Positions 14,673 through 25,300 of a stretch of 26,326 nt of DNA are shown here, in pieces. The DNA comes from a virus, in IMG/VR virus record IMGVR_UViG_3300036790_000819, positions 1 to 26,326 of that record. One strand, given 5' to 3'. Numbering within the stretch: position 1 is the stretch's first letter; the number at the start of each line of letters is the position of its first letter. A program made the position numbers and the translations under genes. Below the pieces are notes generated by a model. It was not told the origin of the DNA. It saw only the letters and a program-made list of their open reading frames with translations, and searched no databases.

Positions 14673-17243
14673 ATGGGCTTCCTACGCCGCAACGCTAACG
14701 CGAAACCGGATTATACGTCCCTTCAAATTCAAACAGCGACCTCGACGCTACCGATTCCAATCGTATGGGGGCGCAACAAGGTCGCTCCGAACGTCATCTG
14801 GTTCGCCAATTTTCGGGCTGTTCCCGGGAGCAGCGGAAAGGGAATCGGCGGGAAGGGCGGCGCGCTCGGCGGCGGCGCCGCTGGAAACAGCTACAGCTAC
14901 GCTGCCGACCTCATCATGGCGCTGTGCGAGGGACCAATCAACGGCACAGGATTCGTCTGGAAAGACCTTGGGGTCTATGTCCCACTCGAGCTCGGAATCG
15001 GCATCTTCAACGGGACAACGCCGCAAGACGCCTGGCCGTATCTGGCTGCGCTTTATCCGTACAACGCCCTTGCTTATCAGGGGACAGCGATCGCCTGGGC
15101 GGCAGGCTATAACCTTGGCGATTCGGCCTCAGTCGGCAACCACAACTTTGAGATTCTGGGGCCTCTCTCTGGTTCCTCGGGCGTCAACGATGACGCCGAC
15201 CCTGCACAAGTCATCAACGACTTCCTGACCAACGCCCAATATGGCGCTGGTTTCGATCCGGCCAGCATCGATGGCGGATCGCTGTTCACCAATCCGGATT
15301 CCTTCCAAGCCTATTGCAGGGCCATGGGCTACGCCTTTTCGCCGGTTCTCTCCAGCCAGGAGCAGGCCTCGAGCATCCTCACCCGCTGGCTGCAGATCTT
15401 TTCGACGGCAGCCGTATGGAGTGGGGGCCTGCTGAAGTTTATCCCTTACGGGGATACCGCGATTTCGTCAGGAGACGAAACGACCTACAGCACCCAGCTT
15501 TCTGTCCCGGTTCCGATTCCCGCCTCATCCGGTGAAGCGCTGCCGGCTCTCGTCACTGTCGCTCCCTCCGGGCAGTTCGTATCGGACGGCGGAGTGGTCT
15601 ACGCCTTCAACAACGGGCCATTGACTTTCATTGGCGCCAACATCCCGAGTTCTGCTGGCGAATATGGGATGGCGCCCGAGGGAACGTACATTTTCGGTCC
15701 CGCTGACCAGGGCAAGCCGGTCGTCATCACTTACACCACCAAGGCCGCCAGCAATTACACGCCGGACCTGACTCCACTCTTCAATCTGACGGACGCCGAT
15801 TTTATCAATGAGGGCGACCATAAGGACCCTGTCCAGGTCGAGCGTGTTGACATCTTTTCGCTTCCGACCATCCAGCGCGTAGAGGTCAGCTCGCGTTCGA
15901 ACCAATATTCGGCGGCGCCTGTCGAGGCGCGCGACCAGGCGATGATCGAACTCTTTGGCCCGCGCGTTGGTTCGACGATCCAAGCGCATGAGGTTTGCGA
16001 CGAATTTGTCATGGGCCCGAAGATCGCGCAGACGATCCTGCAGCGCGAGCTTTACGTCCGGACCAAGTTCACGTTCAGGCTGTCGTGGGAATATTGTTTG
16101 CTCGATCCCATGGACATCGTCACGCTCACCGACTCGAATCTCGGTTTGTCGGACTATCCGGTCCGCGTCATCGAGGTCGAGGAGGACGATAAGGGGATCC
16201 TTTCCTTTACCTGCGAGGAGCTCGTTTCCGGCGTCTCCAACCCGGCGCTCAATCCGAGCGCGGCGGCCAACGGTTTTCAGCCGAATTGGGGCGTGCCGGC
16301 GGTCCCGATCAATGCCCCGCTAATTTTCGAGCCGCCGCCCGGTTTGACTGGCGGCGTGGCGCAGGTGTGGATCGGCGCGTCGGGCATCAACGGCAATAGC
16401 GGCACGCAATGGGGCGGCGCGAACGTTTATATTTCCGTCGACAACGTCAGCTATTCGCAGATTGCTGTGCTCACGGCGCCGATACGCCAGGGCGTCTTGA
16501 CGGCTGACCTGCCAGCGGCCGCGGGATGGGACGGGGTCGACACGCTCTCGGTCAATCTCGGCGAGAGCAACGGTTCTCTCTCCGGCACAAGCCAATCCGG
16601 CGCGCAGGCGGGCGCAACGCTGTCGCTCATCGACAACGAGCTCATGGCCTACGAGGTCGCGGCGCTGACCGCCGGTAATTCGTACGATTTGACAGGGCTT
16701 GCGCGGGCGCTGAGCGGGTCGGTCGGCGTAGCGCATTCTTCCGGCGCGCAATTCTTCCGCATCGACGGTTCGGCCGTTCGGTATGACCTGCCGGCCAACT
16801 TCGTTGGCCGCACGCTCTATTTCAAATTTCAGAGCCTTAACGTGTTCGGCGGCGGAGCCGAGGATCTGTCGAGCGTCACCGCTTATTCTTTCACGCCGAC
16901 CGTGCCCTCGACCGTCGTCACGTCGCAGCCAGCCAACGCACCTCCAACGCCGCCAGCGAATCCCGTTGCGGTGCAGCTCTTGACCGGCTTTCCACTCGAT
17001 CTCGGCCCGATCGAAGGTACGGTCACGGTCGCTGACGACTTTGGCGCCGTGACCGGCAGCCTAGCCGACGTGATAGACCTTGGAGTTTTGGCAACCGTCT
17101 CGCAGCACCCAATTGCAGCGCAATTGCTGACAGGAACGCCAGTCGATCTGAGCCTCGTCACCGGTTTTGCCTCGGTGATCGACGATTTCGGCTCGGTCAA
17201 TGATTCGGTCGAGGACATCATCGACCTTGGAACCACACCCTAA
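14673..17243 (+). CDS. Tail hub/tip protein (GTA megatron-like, lacking TIM barrel)
   Basis: The 856-residue product has the central hub domain of GTA megatron proteins (Phage-tail_3 type): PIPIVWGRNKVAPNVIWFAN at about 29-48, DLIMALCEGPINGTG near 88, DPAQVINDFLTNAQYGAG, and later FRLSWEYCLLDPMDIVTLTD with VRVIEVEEDDKGILSFTCEE. A Gly-rich loop spans about 55-71. Residues 308-357 (VVYAFNNGPL to VITYTTK) are the recurrent beta domain also found in the connector and tube. After about residue 530 the protein has beta/FN3-like domains, then a Pro/Thr-rich linker and two 40-residue repeats. No TIM barrel is present; that domain is in the 9788 gene. Its role would be tail-tip closure and fibre attachment. 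Confidence 0.85.
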   Translation: MGFLRRNANAKPDYTSLQIQTATSTLPIPIVWGRNKVAPNVIWFANFRAVPGSSGKGIGGKGGALGGGAAGNSYSYAADLIMALCEGPINGTGFVWKDLGVYVPLELGIGIFNGTTPQDAWPYLAALYPYNALAYQGTAIAWAAGYNLGDSASVGNHNFEILGPLSGSSGVNDDADPAQVINDFLTNAQYGAGFDPASIDGGSLFTNPDSFQAYCRAMGYAFSPVLSSQEQASSILTRWLQIFSTAAVWSGGLLKFIPYGDTAISSGDETTYSTQLSVPVPIPASSGEALPALVTVAPSGQFVSDGGVVYAFNNGPLTFIGANIPSSAGEYGMAPEGTYIFGPADQGKPVVITYTTKAASNYTPDLTPLFNLTDADFINEGDHKDPVQVERVDIFSLPTIQRVEVSSRSNQYSAAPVEARDQAMIELFGPRVGSTIQAHEVCDEFVMGPKIAQTILQRELYVRTKFTFRLSWEYCLLDPMDIVTLTDSNLGLSDYPVRVIEVEEDDKGILSFTCEELVSGVSNPALNPSAAANGFQPNWGVPAVPINAPLIFEPPPGLTGGVAQVWIGASGINGNSGTQWGGANVYISVDNVSYSQIAVLTAPIRQGVLTADLPAAAGWDGVDTLSVNLGESNGSLSGTSQSGAQAGATLSLIDNELMAYEVAALTAGNSYDLTGLARALSGSVGVAHSSGAQFFRIDGSAVRYDLPANFVGRTLYFKFQSLNVFGGGAEDLSSVTAYSFTPTVPSTVVTSQPANAPPTPPANPVAVQLLTGFPLDLGPIEGTVTVADDFGAVTGSLADVIDLGVLATVSQHPIAAQLLTGTPVDLSLVTGFASVIDDFGSVNDSVEDIIDLGTTP
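16965..17231 (+). repeat. Tandem repeat at the C-terminus of the hub protein
   Basis: Two copies of about 40 residues lie at residues 765-804 and 814-853, a period of 49 residues (147 bases). Each begins with V/I-A-V/A-QLLTG-F/T-P-L/V-DL and ends with D-V/I-IDLG, around a DDFG core. Bases have drifted more than residues, so the repeat appears selected at protein level. It may serve as a docking tail for the fibre proteins that follow. Confidence 0.8.
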
Positions 17244-17252
17244 GAGGATCCC

Positions 17253-18107
17253 TTGAGCGAGCAGCTTCAACTCCGCCGCGGCACCTCGAGCCAGGTCGCC
17301 GCCTTCACTGGCGCCCAGGGCGAGACGGTGATCGACGCGACCAACAACCGCTTGGTCGTCAATGACGGCTCGACCGCCGGGGGCTGGCCCGCCGCGAAGC
17401 TATCCGAGGTCATTACGAATACGCGCACGGCAGTCAGTGACGCGGCCTACAGTGTCCTCGCCACTGACCGCATGATCGCCTACACTGCGCTCAGCGCCGC
17501 GCGAATCGTCAGCCTACTTGCTTCGTCCGCCTATCCGACCGGCACGCGCTTGGTCGTCGTCGACGAGACCGGCAACTGCTCGACCGTGAAGACGCTGACC
17601 ATCACCCCGAACGGCGCGGACATGATCGACGGCGCGCCCTCGGCCGTCGTCAACGTCCCTTACGGCTTTATCGGTCTTGAGAGCAACCAGGCCGGCGAGT
17701 GGACGATAGTCGATCAGGGTTTCATGCCGAGGCTCGCGAATATCGCCGCCGCAGCGCATGGCGCCAACATCCAAATCGGCGTGCTTGAGACACTGGTCAC
17801 GCTCTCCGGCTCATCGACCAACGCCTCAGTCCAAATCCCGCCCAATTGCATCGTGCTTTCCGTCGGCGCGCGGGTGGTGGCGCCGATTAGCGGCGCGACC
17901 TCCTACGAGGTCGGCGTTTCCGGCAACCTGTCGCAGTTTGGTTCGTCGCTATCGATCACGGCTGGGTCGACCAACTACGGACTCATCGGCCCGACGGCTT
18001 TTTATCCCGCGACGACGCTCATCATCACCGCGCAGGGCGGGAGCTTCTCGGCAGGTCAAGTGCGACTCTCGATTTCCTATCTGCTGGCCATTCCCTCCGC
18101 TGCCTGA
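17253..18107 (+). CDS. Tail fibre protein with Mtd-N-like start
   Basis: The 284-residue product opens with LQLRRGTSSQVAAFTGAQGE then NRLVVNDGSTAGGWPAAKL, which matches the N-terminal virion-attachment domain of major tropism determinant (Mtd)-like and other fibre proteins. The middle (about 60-165) is beta-rich with TLTITPNGADMIDG. The end (about 170-284) is a small beta domain with IPPNCIVLSVGARVV and VRLSISYL, common in phage fibre tips. The start is a TTG with AGAGGA a few bases upstream, in place right after the hub gene. It lacks the C-type-lectin tail of retroelement-diversified Mtd. It probably trimerises and contacts the host surface. Confidence 0.78.
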   Translation: MSEQLQLRRGTSSQVAAFTGAQGETVIDATNNRLVVNDGSTAGGWPAAKLSEVITNTRTAVSDAAYSVLATDRMIAYTALSAARIVSLLASSAYPTGTRLVVVDETGNCSTVKTLTITPNGADMIDGAPSAVVNVPYGFIGLESNQAGEWTIVDQGFMPRLANIAAAAHGANIQIGVLETLVTLSGSSTNASVQIPPNCIVLSVGARVVAPISGATSYEVGVSGNLSQFGSSLSITAGSTNYGLIGPTAFYPATTLIITAQGGSFSAGQVRLSISYLLAIPSAA

Positions 18108-18131
18108 TCTTCCTCTCGATCGAGGTTTCTC

Positions 18132-19277
18132 ATGACTCGTACACTCCTCGCCGCATTGTGGGCGATCGGCCTCGCATTGCCTGTCCAGGCGCAAACCTAT
18201 CAGGATTCGGGAGGCACCTATGTCCGCGGCATTGTGCCCATCCAGCCTGGAGTCGGGCCATTGTTCACATCAGCGAATCCAGGCAAAATTTCCGGTTCAT
18301 TTTCGGCTTCGCTGAGCGGCTTTCAGCCGACTCCGGCCTACGCGACGCTCTCCGTTGGAGTGTCCTCGAGCCGGGTCGCCCTTCCGAGTGGGACAGTTGT
18401 CGTCGTCTACAATACGGGCTCGAACGTGGCCTATGTGACGCTTGGCGGCTCCAGCGTCACGGCGACCACATCCAATGACGTGGTGCCCGCCGGCGGATGG
18501 ATGGCCTTCACTGTTGGCCCCAACACTTTTCTGGCCGCCATCGAGAGCGCAGGCGCGACAACACTTACGCTTTCCGGTGGTTCGGGACTACCGACCGGCG
18601 CGGGCGGCGGTGGCGGAGGCGGAGGTTCGGGCTCAAACGCCTCAGTCGGACCGACCGGCTCGAGCGCTCCCGGCGCCGCGACCTATAACGGCATGCTGGT
18701 CATCGGCGGCAACATGGTCGGGGCGTCAGGATCATCGTGGGGCTCGGCGCCGACAGGTCTCAACGTCCTCGGCGTCAACGCAGACGTTCTCTCGTCTGCG
18801 CTGCCAGCCGGCGCCGCCACTGCCTCAAACCAGGAAGTGACCCCGGCCGGCGCGAGCGCAACAAACGCGCAGGCCGTGCAGGGAGTCACGGGCGGCGTTC
18901 CGATGCCGACCATCGGGGCCAACACCGGCGGAAGCCTGACTACGATCATCCAAGCCGGCGTTTCAGTCCCAATTAATATCTCAACCGCAACTACGACGCA
19001 GCTCGTCGCGGCTATCGCCGGCAAAGCGATCTATGTCACCGCCTGGGACGTGATCGCAGCCGGGACCGGGAGTATCACGCTCGACTATGGGACCGGCTCG
19101 AGCTGCGGCACTGGCACGACACCGCTGACCGGCGCCTATGGCCTGGCTGCGCAATTTGGCATCGCCAAAGGCAACGGCCTGGGACCGGTACTTGTCGTGC
19201 CAGCCGGCAACGCGCTGTGCGCTTTGACGTCGGCCGCTGTGCAGATGAGCGGCAGCGTAAGCTATACGCAATTCTGA
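18132..19277 (+). CDS. Exported fibre-like protein with signal peptide
   Basis: The 381-residue product begins MTRTLLAALWAIGLALPVQA, a clear Sec signal peptide with cleavage expected after A20. The rest is Gly/Ser/Thr-rich and beta-predicted. A domain at about 50-135 precedes a poly-Gly linker (about 157-170), then SNQEVTPAGASATNAQAVQG, a stretch seen in phage fibre-associated proteins, and a C-terminal domain with two cysteines about 40 residues apart (SSCGTG, ALCALT) that could form a disulphide. GAGG precedes the ATG. A cleavable signal is odd for a virion protein, so the product may act in the periplasm or on the cell surface. It is otherwise similar in composition to tail fibres. Function unassigned. 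Confidence 0.65.
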   Translation: MTRTLLAALWAIGLALPVQAQTYQDSGGTYVRGIVPIQPGVGPLFTSANPGKISGSFSASLSGFQPTPAYATLSVGVSSSRVALPSGTVVVVYNTGSNVAYVTLGGSSVTATTSNDVVPAGGWMAFTVGPNTFLAAIESAGATTLTLSGGSGLPTGAGGGGGGGGSGSNASVGPTGSSAPGAATYNGMLVIGGNMVGASGSSWGSAPTGLNVLGVNADVLSSALPAGAATASNQEVTPAGASATNAQAVQGVTGGVPMPTIGANTGGSLTTIIQAGVSVPINISTATTTQLVAAIAGKAIYVTAWDVIAAGTGSITLDYGTGSSCGTGTTPLTGAYGLAAQFGIAKGNGLGPVLVVPAGNALCALTSAAVQMSGSVSYTQF

Positions 19278-19354
19278 GTGCTGGCCGGGGCTGGCCGCCG
19301 CAGATGCTCCACCACATCCGATCCCGAATTCCCCCTTCTCAGCTCAAGGCCACA

Positions 19355-22300
19355 ATGAAGCGCTTCCTTGCTTTCCTCACTGTGGCCCTCCTCGGGCCGA
19401 TCTGGCGGATGCCGGCCTGGGCGGGGGCGGGACTGACGACGATTGGCGTGGGCGGCATTCTGGCGGTCGTCGTCATACTCACTCCGCCCGCGATTACGCC
19501 GCAGCCTAGTCTCGCCTTCTCACAGTCGAACGCTTACGGCTATATCAACCAGGGCATGAGGCCCAACGGTGGGGCCGTCGGGTCGATGGAACTGCCGTCA
19601 ACCCCGGCCAAGTCGTTTGCACTTTATCATGAGCTAACGATGGGCGGCAGTTGGCTATTCGGGCAAAACAGCAGCTCGATCAATACGCTCGCAAAAACGA
19701 CTGGCGTCAGCGGCGGCCCGTCGACGATGCTACTTCAGGCGTCGGTTGGTGCTCCATGGTGGTTGCCGACTGTGGGCGGCCAACTCTCCAGTGGCGCCGC
19801 GTCGTTCCCTTCTCACGGATCTAATTATAACGGCGGAATTTATACGTGGACTGCGACAGATGGTTGCCCGACCGCAAATGGTGCGGGCGCGCGAGAGCCG
19901 CGTGGAGCCGTGATTCCGAACGGACCCGGAGCCGCTATCTATACGATAGACCCGGGTTTTCTTTGTGGCGAGAACGCGAGCGGCCTGGCGCCGCAAGTGG
20001 GTTTTGCCTCCATTCCCGGCATTGGCGCGAATCAGGCGACCGGAACAGCGGCGTCGCCCGCGCAGACAGCAACCACATGTGCCTCGAACACTCCGACGAG
20101 CACCCAATTTACTGTAACGGTCAATGTGGCCGTCGCCCATGGCGTCTATCCAGGACAGAGCTTCACGCTCGCGGGTTTCACGCCATCCAGCTACAACGAA
20201 GCTTACGCCGCTCTCCCAGGAACAAGCGGGATGACGCTTGTCGGGTCATACAGCAATGGGACCGGCACATGCCCCGGAACCGTGACGGCGGAGGGCAATG
20301 TCGGGGCCGGTTCTGGTGGCGCGATTACGGTCACTGCACCGTCAGTGACGGCGCCCTATAACCTGCAGACTGGCACCGGCATTACGTTCGAGCCGGGCCA
20401 GCGCGTTTGCGGCATGTTCGGCGAGTTCGGTGCTGATTCAGCGTTCCCCGGCGCGCAGTTCGCCAAATATACCGACATCACTGGAACCGATCTGCCCGGC
20501 TCCCCGGCCGTGAGCCCATGGCTCAATCAGGGTGCGGTCAATTTCACCGGCTACACGACCTTTGGGACGCAAGCCCCGATGTCTCCAGCACTGACCGTGA
20601 CGGCGATGAACAGCTACGCCGTCTCAAGCGTCAGCTTCAACGCGACAACCGGCTACGCGACTTTCGCGATGAGCCAGAATCCCGGCTTCATTGTTGGGTC
20701 CGAGTTCACCGTTTCCGGCGCCTCGACCTCGGGAGGCGGAAGCTTCAATCTGACCTACGTCGCGGTCGCTGGAACGTCAGGAACCACGATCGTTGGCAAC
20801 CCGCTCAGTGGACCAATCGGCCTGCCGCAGGCGTCATCCCTGACCGGGGCCTCGACGGGCTCTGCCGGTGCGATGGTTGGCGTCATCATGCCAGGCATGG
20901 CGGTGGTTGGGGCGCAGGGGGTTATTAGCCCCTTCGGGACATTCGGGTCTACCGGCGTGGGTGGCGTCGGCACCTATGGGCTTACATCGACTCCTGCGAC
21001 ATACACTTTCGCCGGGTCGATCCCAGCAAGCAGCACGACGCTGACACTTAATAACTCACCTGGTACGCCCCCGGTCGTAGGGCAGACGATCACCCTCGCA
21101 TCGCCTGCTTACACCGGGACGATTACCGCGATGCTGAGCGGCGCTGGAGGAACAGGGAGCACGTACACAGTCAGCCCAGCCAATGGCGCGACCGCGATCA
21201 CATCGGCCACCATAACGGCTAACGGGTTCATCGGGACATCAGGCTCACCGGTCAGCATCTATGCAGCGGAGACTTACTACTACACCGCCGCGCCCAGCGG
21301 CTCGGCTGCGGGTGGCGGTTCGGTCACAGCCAAAACGCAGGCCGCCATCGGCGATCTGATGACCGTGATCGGGTCATCGTCGGCGTCCACCACTGCCCTC
21401 ACCGGAAACAATGCGCAAGGTTGGGGCGGAAATATCGCGAATATGGGTATGTACCAGGGCGCGCCATTCCCGATGGATGCGACCGGACATCCGTCAAGTT
21501 CGGCCTTCACGAGTCTTTGCACCAAGACGACCGACTTTCAGTCTTTCGCTTCGGCCAACGGCGGCGCTTGGCGGTCACTCTACAAGTTCAACGACGGCGG
21601 CATCTGGGCTGATCACAGTGTCGCAGAATTTAAGGCCCACGCGGCTGGCACGGCGCTCACGATTGATTCGACGCAGACCGGATCAACATCTGCGCTCGCG
21701 GCAGGAACCGTGATTTCCGGGCCTGGCCTTTGTGCGAACAGCGTGTGCCCGACCATCGCAAGCGGATCCGGAAGCTCTTACGTTCTGAGCGGCAGCTTCA
21801 CGCTATCAAGTGAAGCCATGTCCGCAGGAAATTATCAGCCCGCAGCGCCGCTGGCTTCGCAGCAGGTCACCGCATCGATCGCGGGCTCGACGCTGACTGT
21901 AACCGCGGCGGTCGGCCCATCGACATCAACCTTCACGGGCGCATATAACGGCGCGCAGACGAGCGGCAACCTCACGACCAGTTCGCCGACAGGCACGATC
22001 GCGACCGGCCAGTGCATCTGGGATGGCGGGGTCCATATCAGCCCGCAATACCCGCTTTGCATCACGGCCGGGGCGTCATCGCCATGGACCGTCAACGGAG
22101 GGACTGCATCGTTCAACTATTACCCCGCGATCTCTTCGGAAACGATGTACGCGACGAATGTTGCGATCGTTCCAGGCACATATGTCATGGGCGCCGGCAT
22201 CACGACTCCGGTCTTGGTCAAGAGCTACGGGACGCTGACCCCTTGCGCGACGACCGGCTTTCCGATGTGCGGCACCTATGTGATCGACAATCCGGGCAGC

Positions 22301-25300
22301 CTGTCGGTCAGTTCTGAGACGATGACCCTATCGGGCGTCACCGAGGGAGGCGCCATCGCTCCTGGCGCCGCGCTCACAGTCCAGAGTCCGGGGTCCGGCT
22401 CGACCTATCCGGTCACGAACTGGAGCGCCATGACTGGCGTCATGCCCTTCAACGGCAAGTATAACACAGGCCTCCTCGGAGGGACGCCTTCCCACATTCA
22501 GGCTCAGGTCTCGGCGACACCGGGTGGCGCGCCGCTTAGCGGCTGCGCACCATGCGCGTGGACCAACATATCAAGCGAGACGATCTCTGGTGGTGCATGG
22601 TCCGGCAGCGTCGTCAGTATCCCGGCCGGCGGCCCCTACTGGGTTTCCTTGCGCGCTGCGAACGGAACTGCTTACGCCACGCTGCCGAACGCCGTCTTCG
22701 TTGGCGTCAACGTCGCCGGATTTGGCGAAGGCAACGCCGTCGACCAGCTCATCGGGACCGGATTCACCTACAGCCAGACCTATTGGCAGGGTTTCTCGAC
22801 AATGGTTGGGTGGCAAGCCGCCGGCTCTCCTGCGCCGAACAACGTTTCCGCTGCCTATATCCCTGGACCTTCGTATCTCAACAACTGGGCGCCAGCCCAT
22901 CCGGCTCAACTGTCGGTCGACCGATACGGAGTCGCCCCAAGCGCTTCTGCATCGCTGAATGACGGCGCGGCGTGGCAATCGGCAAACGCGAGTTCTCTTA
23001 TGGGCGGAGCGCCTGTTGGCCTCCTCAATATGTATAAGAATGGCAGTGGCGGTCAGAACTGGTTTTATAGCAACGTCACCCAGACGCAGACCATCGGCAT
23101 CGGCGACGGCTCGACGTCAACCGTCTCGTCGGGCGCCGGTTTCGGCGGCAGCGTGGCGGGTCTATCGTCAACGGTGACGGGGAGCATCAGCGGCAACACG
23201 ATGACGATCCCTGCGCCGGGGCCAGGGTCTTACTATTACATCAACATCGGCAATGGGGTGAGTTGCGGATCGTGCGCGGCCGGAACCGTCATCACCAATA
23301 CCAGCGGCACGACGCCCGGGAGCGCGGGAACGTACAGCGTCTCGCCTAGCCAGACGGTGGCGTCGACCACGCTGACGATCAGGCACAACAACCTCGGCTT
23401 CAACGGCGCCTGGGGCTTTGGCGCGACGATCACCGGGACGGTGTCTAGCGGAGTGCTGACCGTCAGTGGCGTCCAGAACGGCGTCATGGCTCCGCTCCTG
23501 ATTGCATCGGACGGGACGAACAGCGCCACCCTCACCGCATGCCTGACGAACTGCAGCCTCATGGGCAATGGTCAGGCAACCTCCACATGGCAACTGAGCA
23601 GCGGCGCGCTTGATGGCGACACGAGCACGACGTCTTTCTTGGTCGCGCCGTCTGGTGGGGCGCCATGGCCAACGCTTCAGATAGAACCCGCATCAATCCC
23701 GATTTATTTTGCGGGGCCGACGTCGATCGGCGGCGAGCCTCTGATCCAGATTGGAACCTTTCAGGTGCTCGTCAATGGGACGGTCGTCTGTCAGGACAGC
23801 GGCACCTTCGCCTATAACGTCCAGGTCGGCAATTGCGTCGGGGCAGGTGTCTCGAGCGCGTGGGTGAATTACGTCACTGGCGGCTTTTCGGTCTCCTTTG
23901 CGAGTCCGCCCGCGAGCAACGCCACGATTACCGCCAAGTGGACCAATCTTATGTCCACGAACAGTTCGAATGGCGATGAGCAGATCGACTGGGTTGGCAA
24001 CACATCACCGACGAGCGGCGCGCTCGCCTCAGTGGCGGCGAAGACCGGCGGGATCAATGCCTATCTCAACGGCCAACAATGCGGTGGCGGCTGGCCCGAC
24101 GGTATGCTCAGCGCAGCGCGTCAGTTGAACTATTTTTTCTCCACGAGGATGGCGGCGCTTCACGGCGGCATGACGGGTCAACCCGAACTCACTACCGGCC
24201 AGTGGCGCGGCATGGGAACCCAGGCGGTGTTGGGCTACTTCTCCTTCGCCGCCAATCTGGAATGCGAAGAATACGACGAGGATGCCGGACGGAACTCGGT
24301 TTTCTCCGCGACGATCGGGAGCGCGAGCGGGTCTGGGCCGTGGACATCTGTGATGACGTTGACCGCCCCTGCGACGGGCCCGATGTGGGAAGGCGAGGTC
24401 ATCGAGTGCAATCCTTATAGTGCGGCTTGCGTGCTCCCTCCTGGGACGGAACTTGTCTCGCTCGCCAGCGGCGCCTGGGGTGCGAGCGGATCGACTTACA
24501 ACGTGACCTCGGACCAGAACTCGTTCGCCGCGGCGCACACCGCCGGAACGATCGCACTCCACAATGCCATGTGGTATCCGCCGGGGACCGGGGCCTATGT
24601 CGGGCCTTACGTCGATCTCTCGATGCAGAACGGCTATGGCGGAGGCTATGCCGTCGAGACTGGTGGTGGCATGAATGGCGGCCTGCGCTATGGCCACAGG
24701 GCTGGCGTCGAGATCGGCGCGGCTCTATCCGGACATCCAGAGCACGGTTCCGACCCTACGCTCGACCGGACTTCGTTCACAGGTTGCGATGCGGCGGCGG
24801 TGTCTCAGGGTGTCTCGCCGTGCTTTGATATCGGCAACACCTATGCAGCGTCGCACGCAGCGACATGGAGCGGCTCGACGTTCACGATCTCAGGAGGCTT
24901 GAGTGCTGGAGCACGTCCATTCGTCCCTGGTATGTCTCTTGGTTGTTCCGGCTGTAACCCTGGCCTAGTGGCTCTCTCTGTTAGCCTTCCTCCTACGCAG
25001 TCTTCTGCAACCGGAGCAGGGCAGATCGGTCAGACCTTGACCGTCACCGCGAGCGGCGCAATCGGCGGTGGCGGATCAGGAACGCTGACCGGCGGCTGCT
25101 CCGGGACATCCGGCGTCGGCTCGAACTGCATAGACTTCAAGCTCGACATCAACACGACGGGAACCTACGGGAAGACGGCGGCGCTGGTTACTTGCGGCGT
25201 GAATAATCTCGAAGGAACCAATACCAATCTGCCGACAGCCGGACCTTACGTCTTCCCGAACGGGACATGCGTTCCGTCAGGTGTCGGCTCGCTTGCCCGA

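Noticed and set aside
17253-18107. Diversity-generating retroelement, suggested by the Mtd-N-like fibre start
   Set aside because: No reverse transcriptase, no template repeat and no lectin-type variable end in the window.
18116-18125. Palindrome CTCGATCGAG before the 381-residue gene
   Set aside because: Single occurrence that overlaps the ribosome site; no sign of an operator role.
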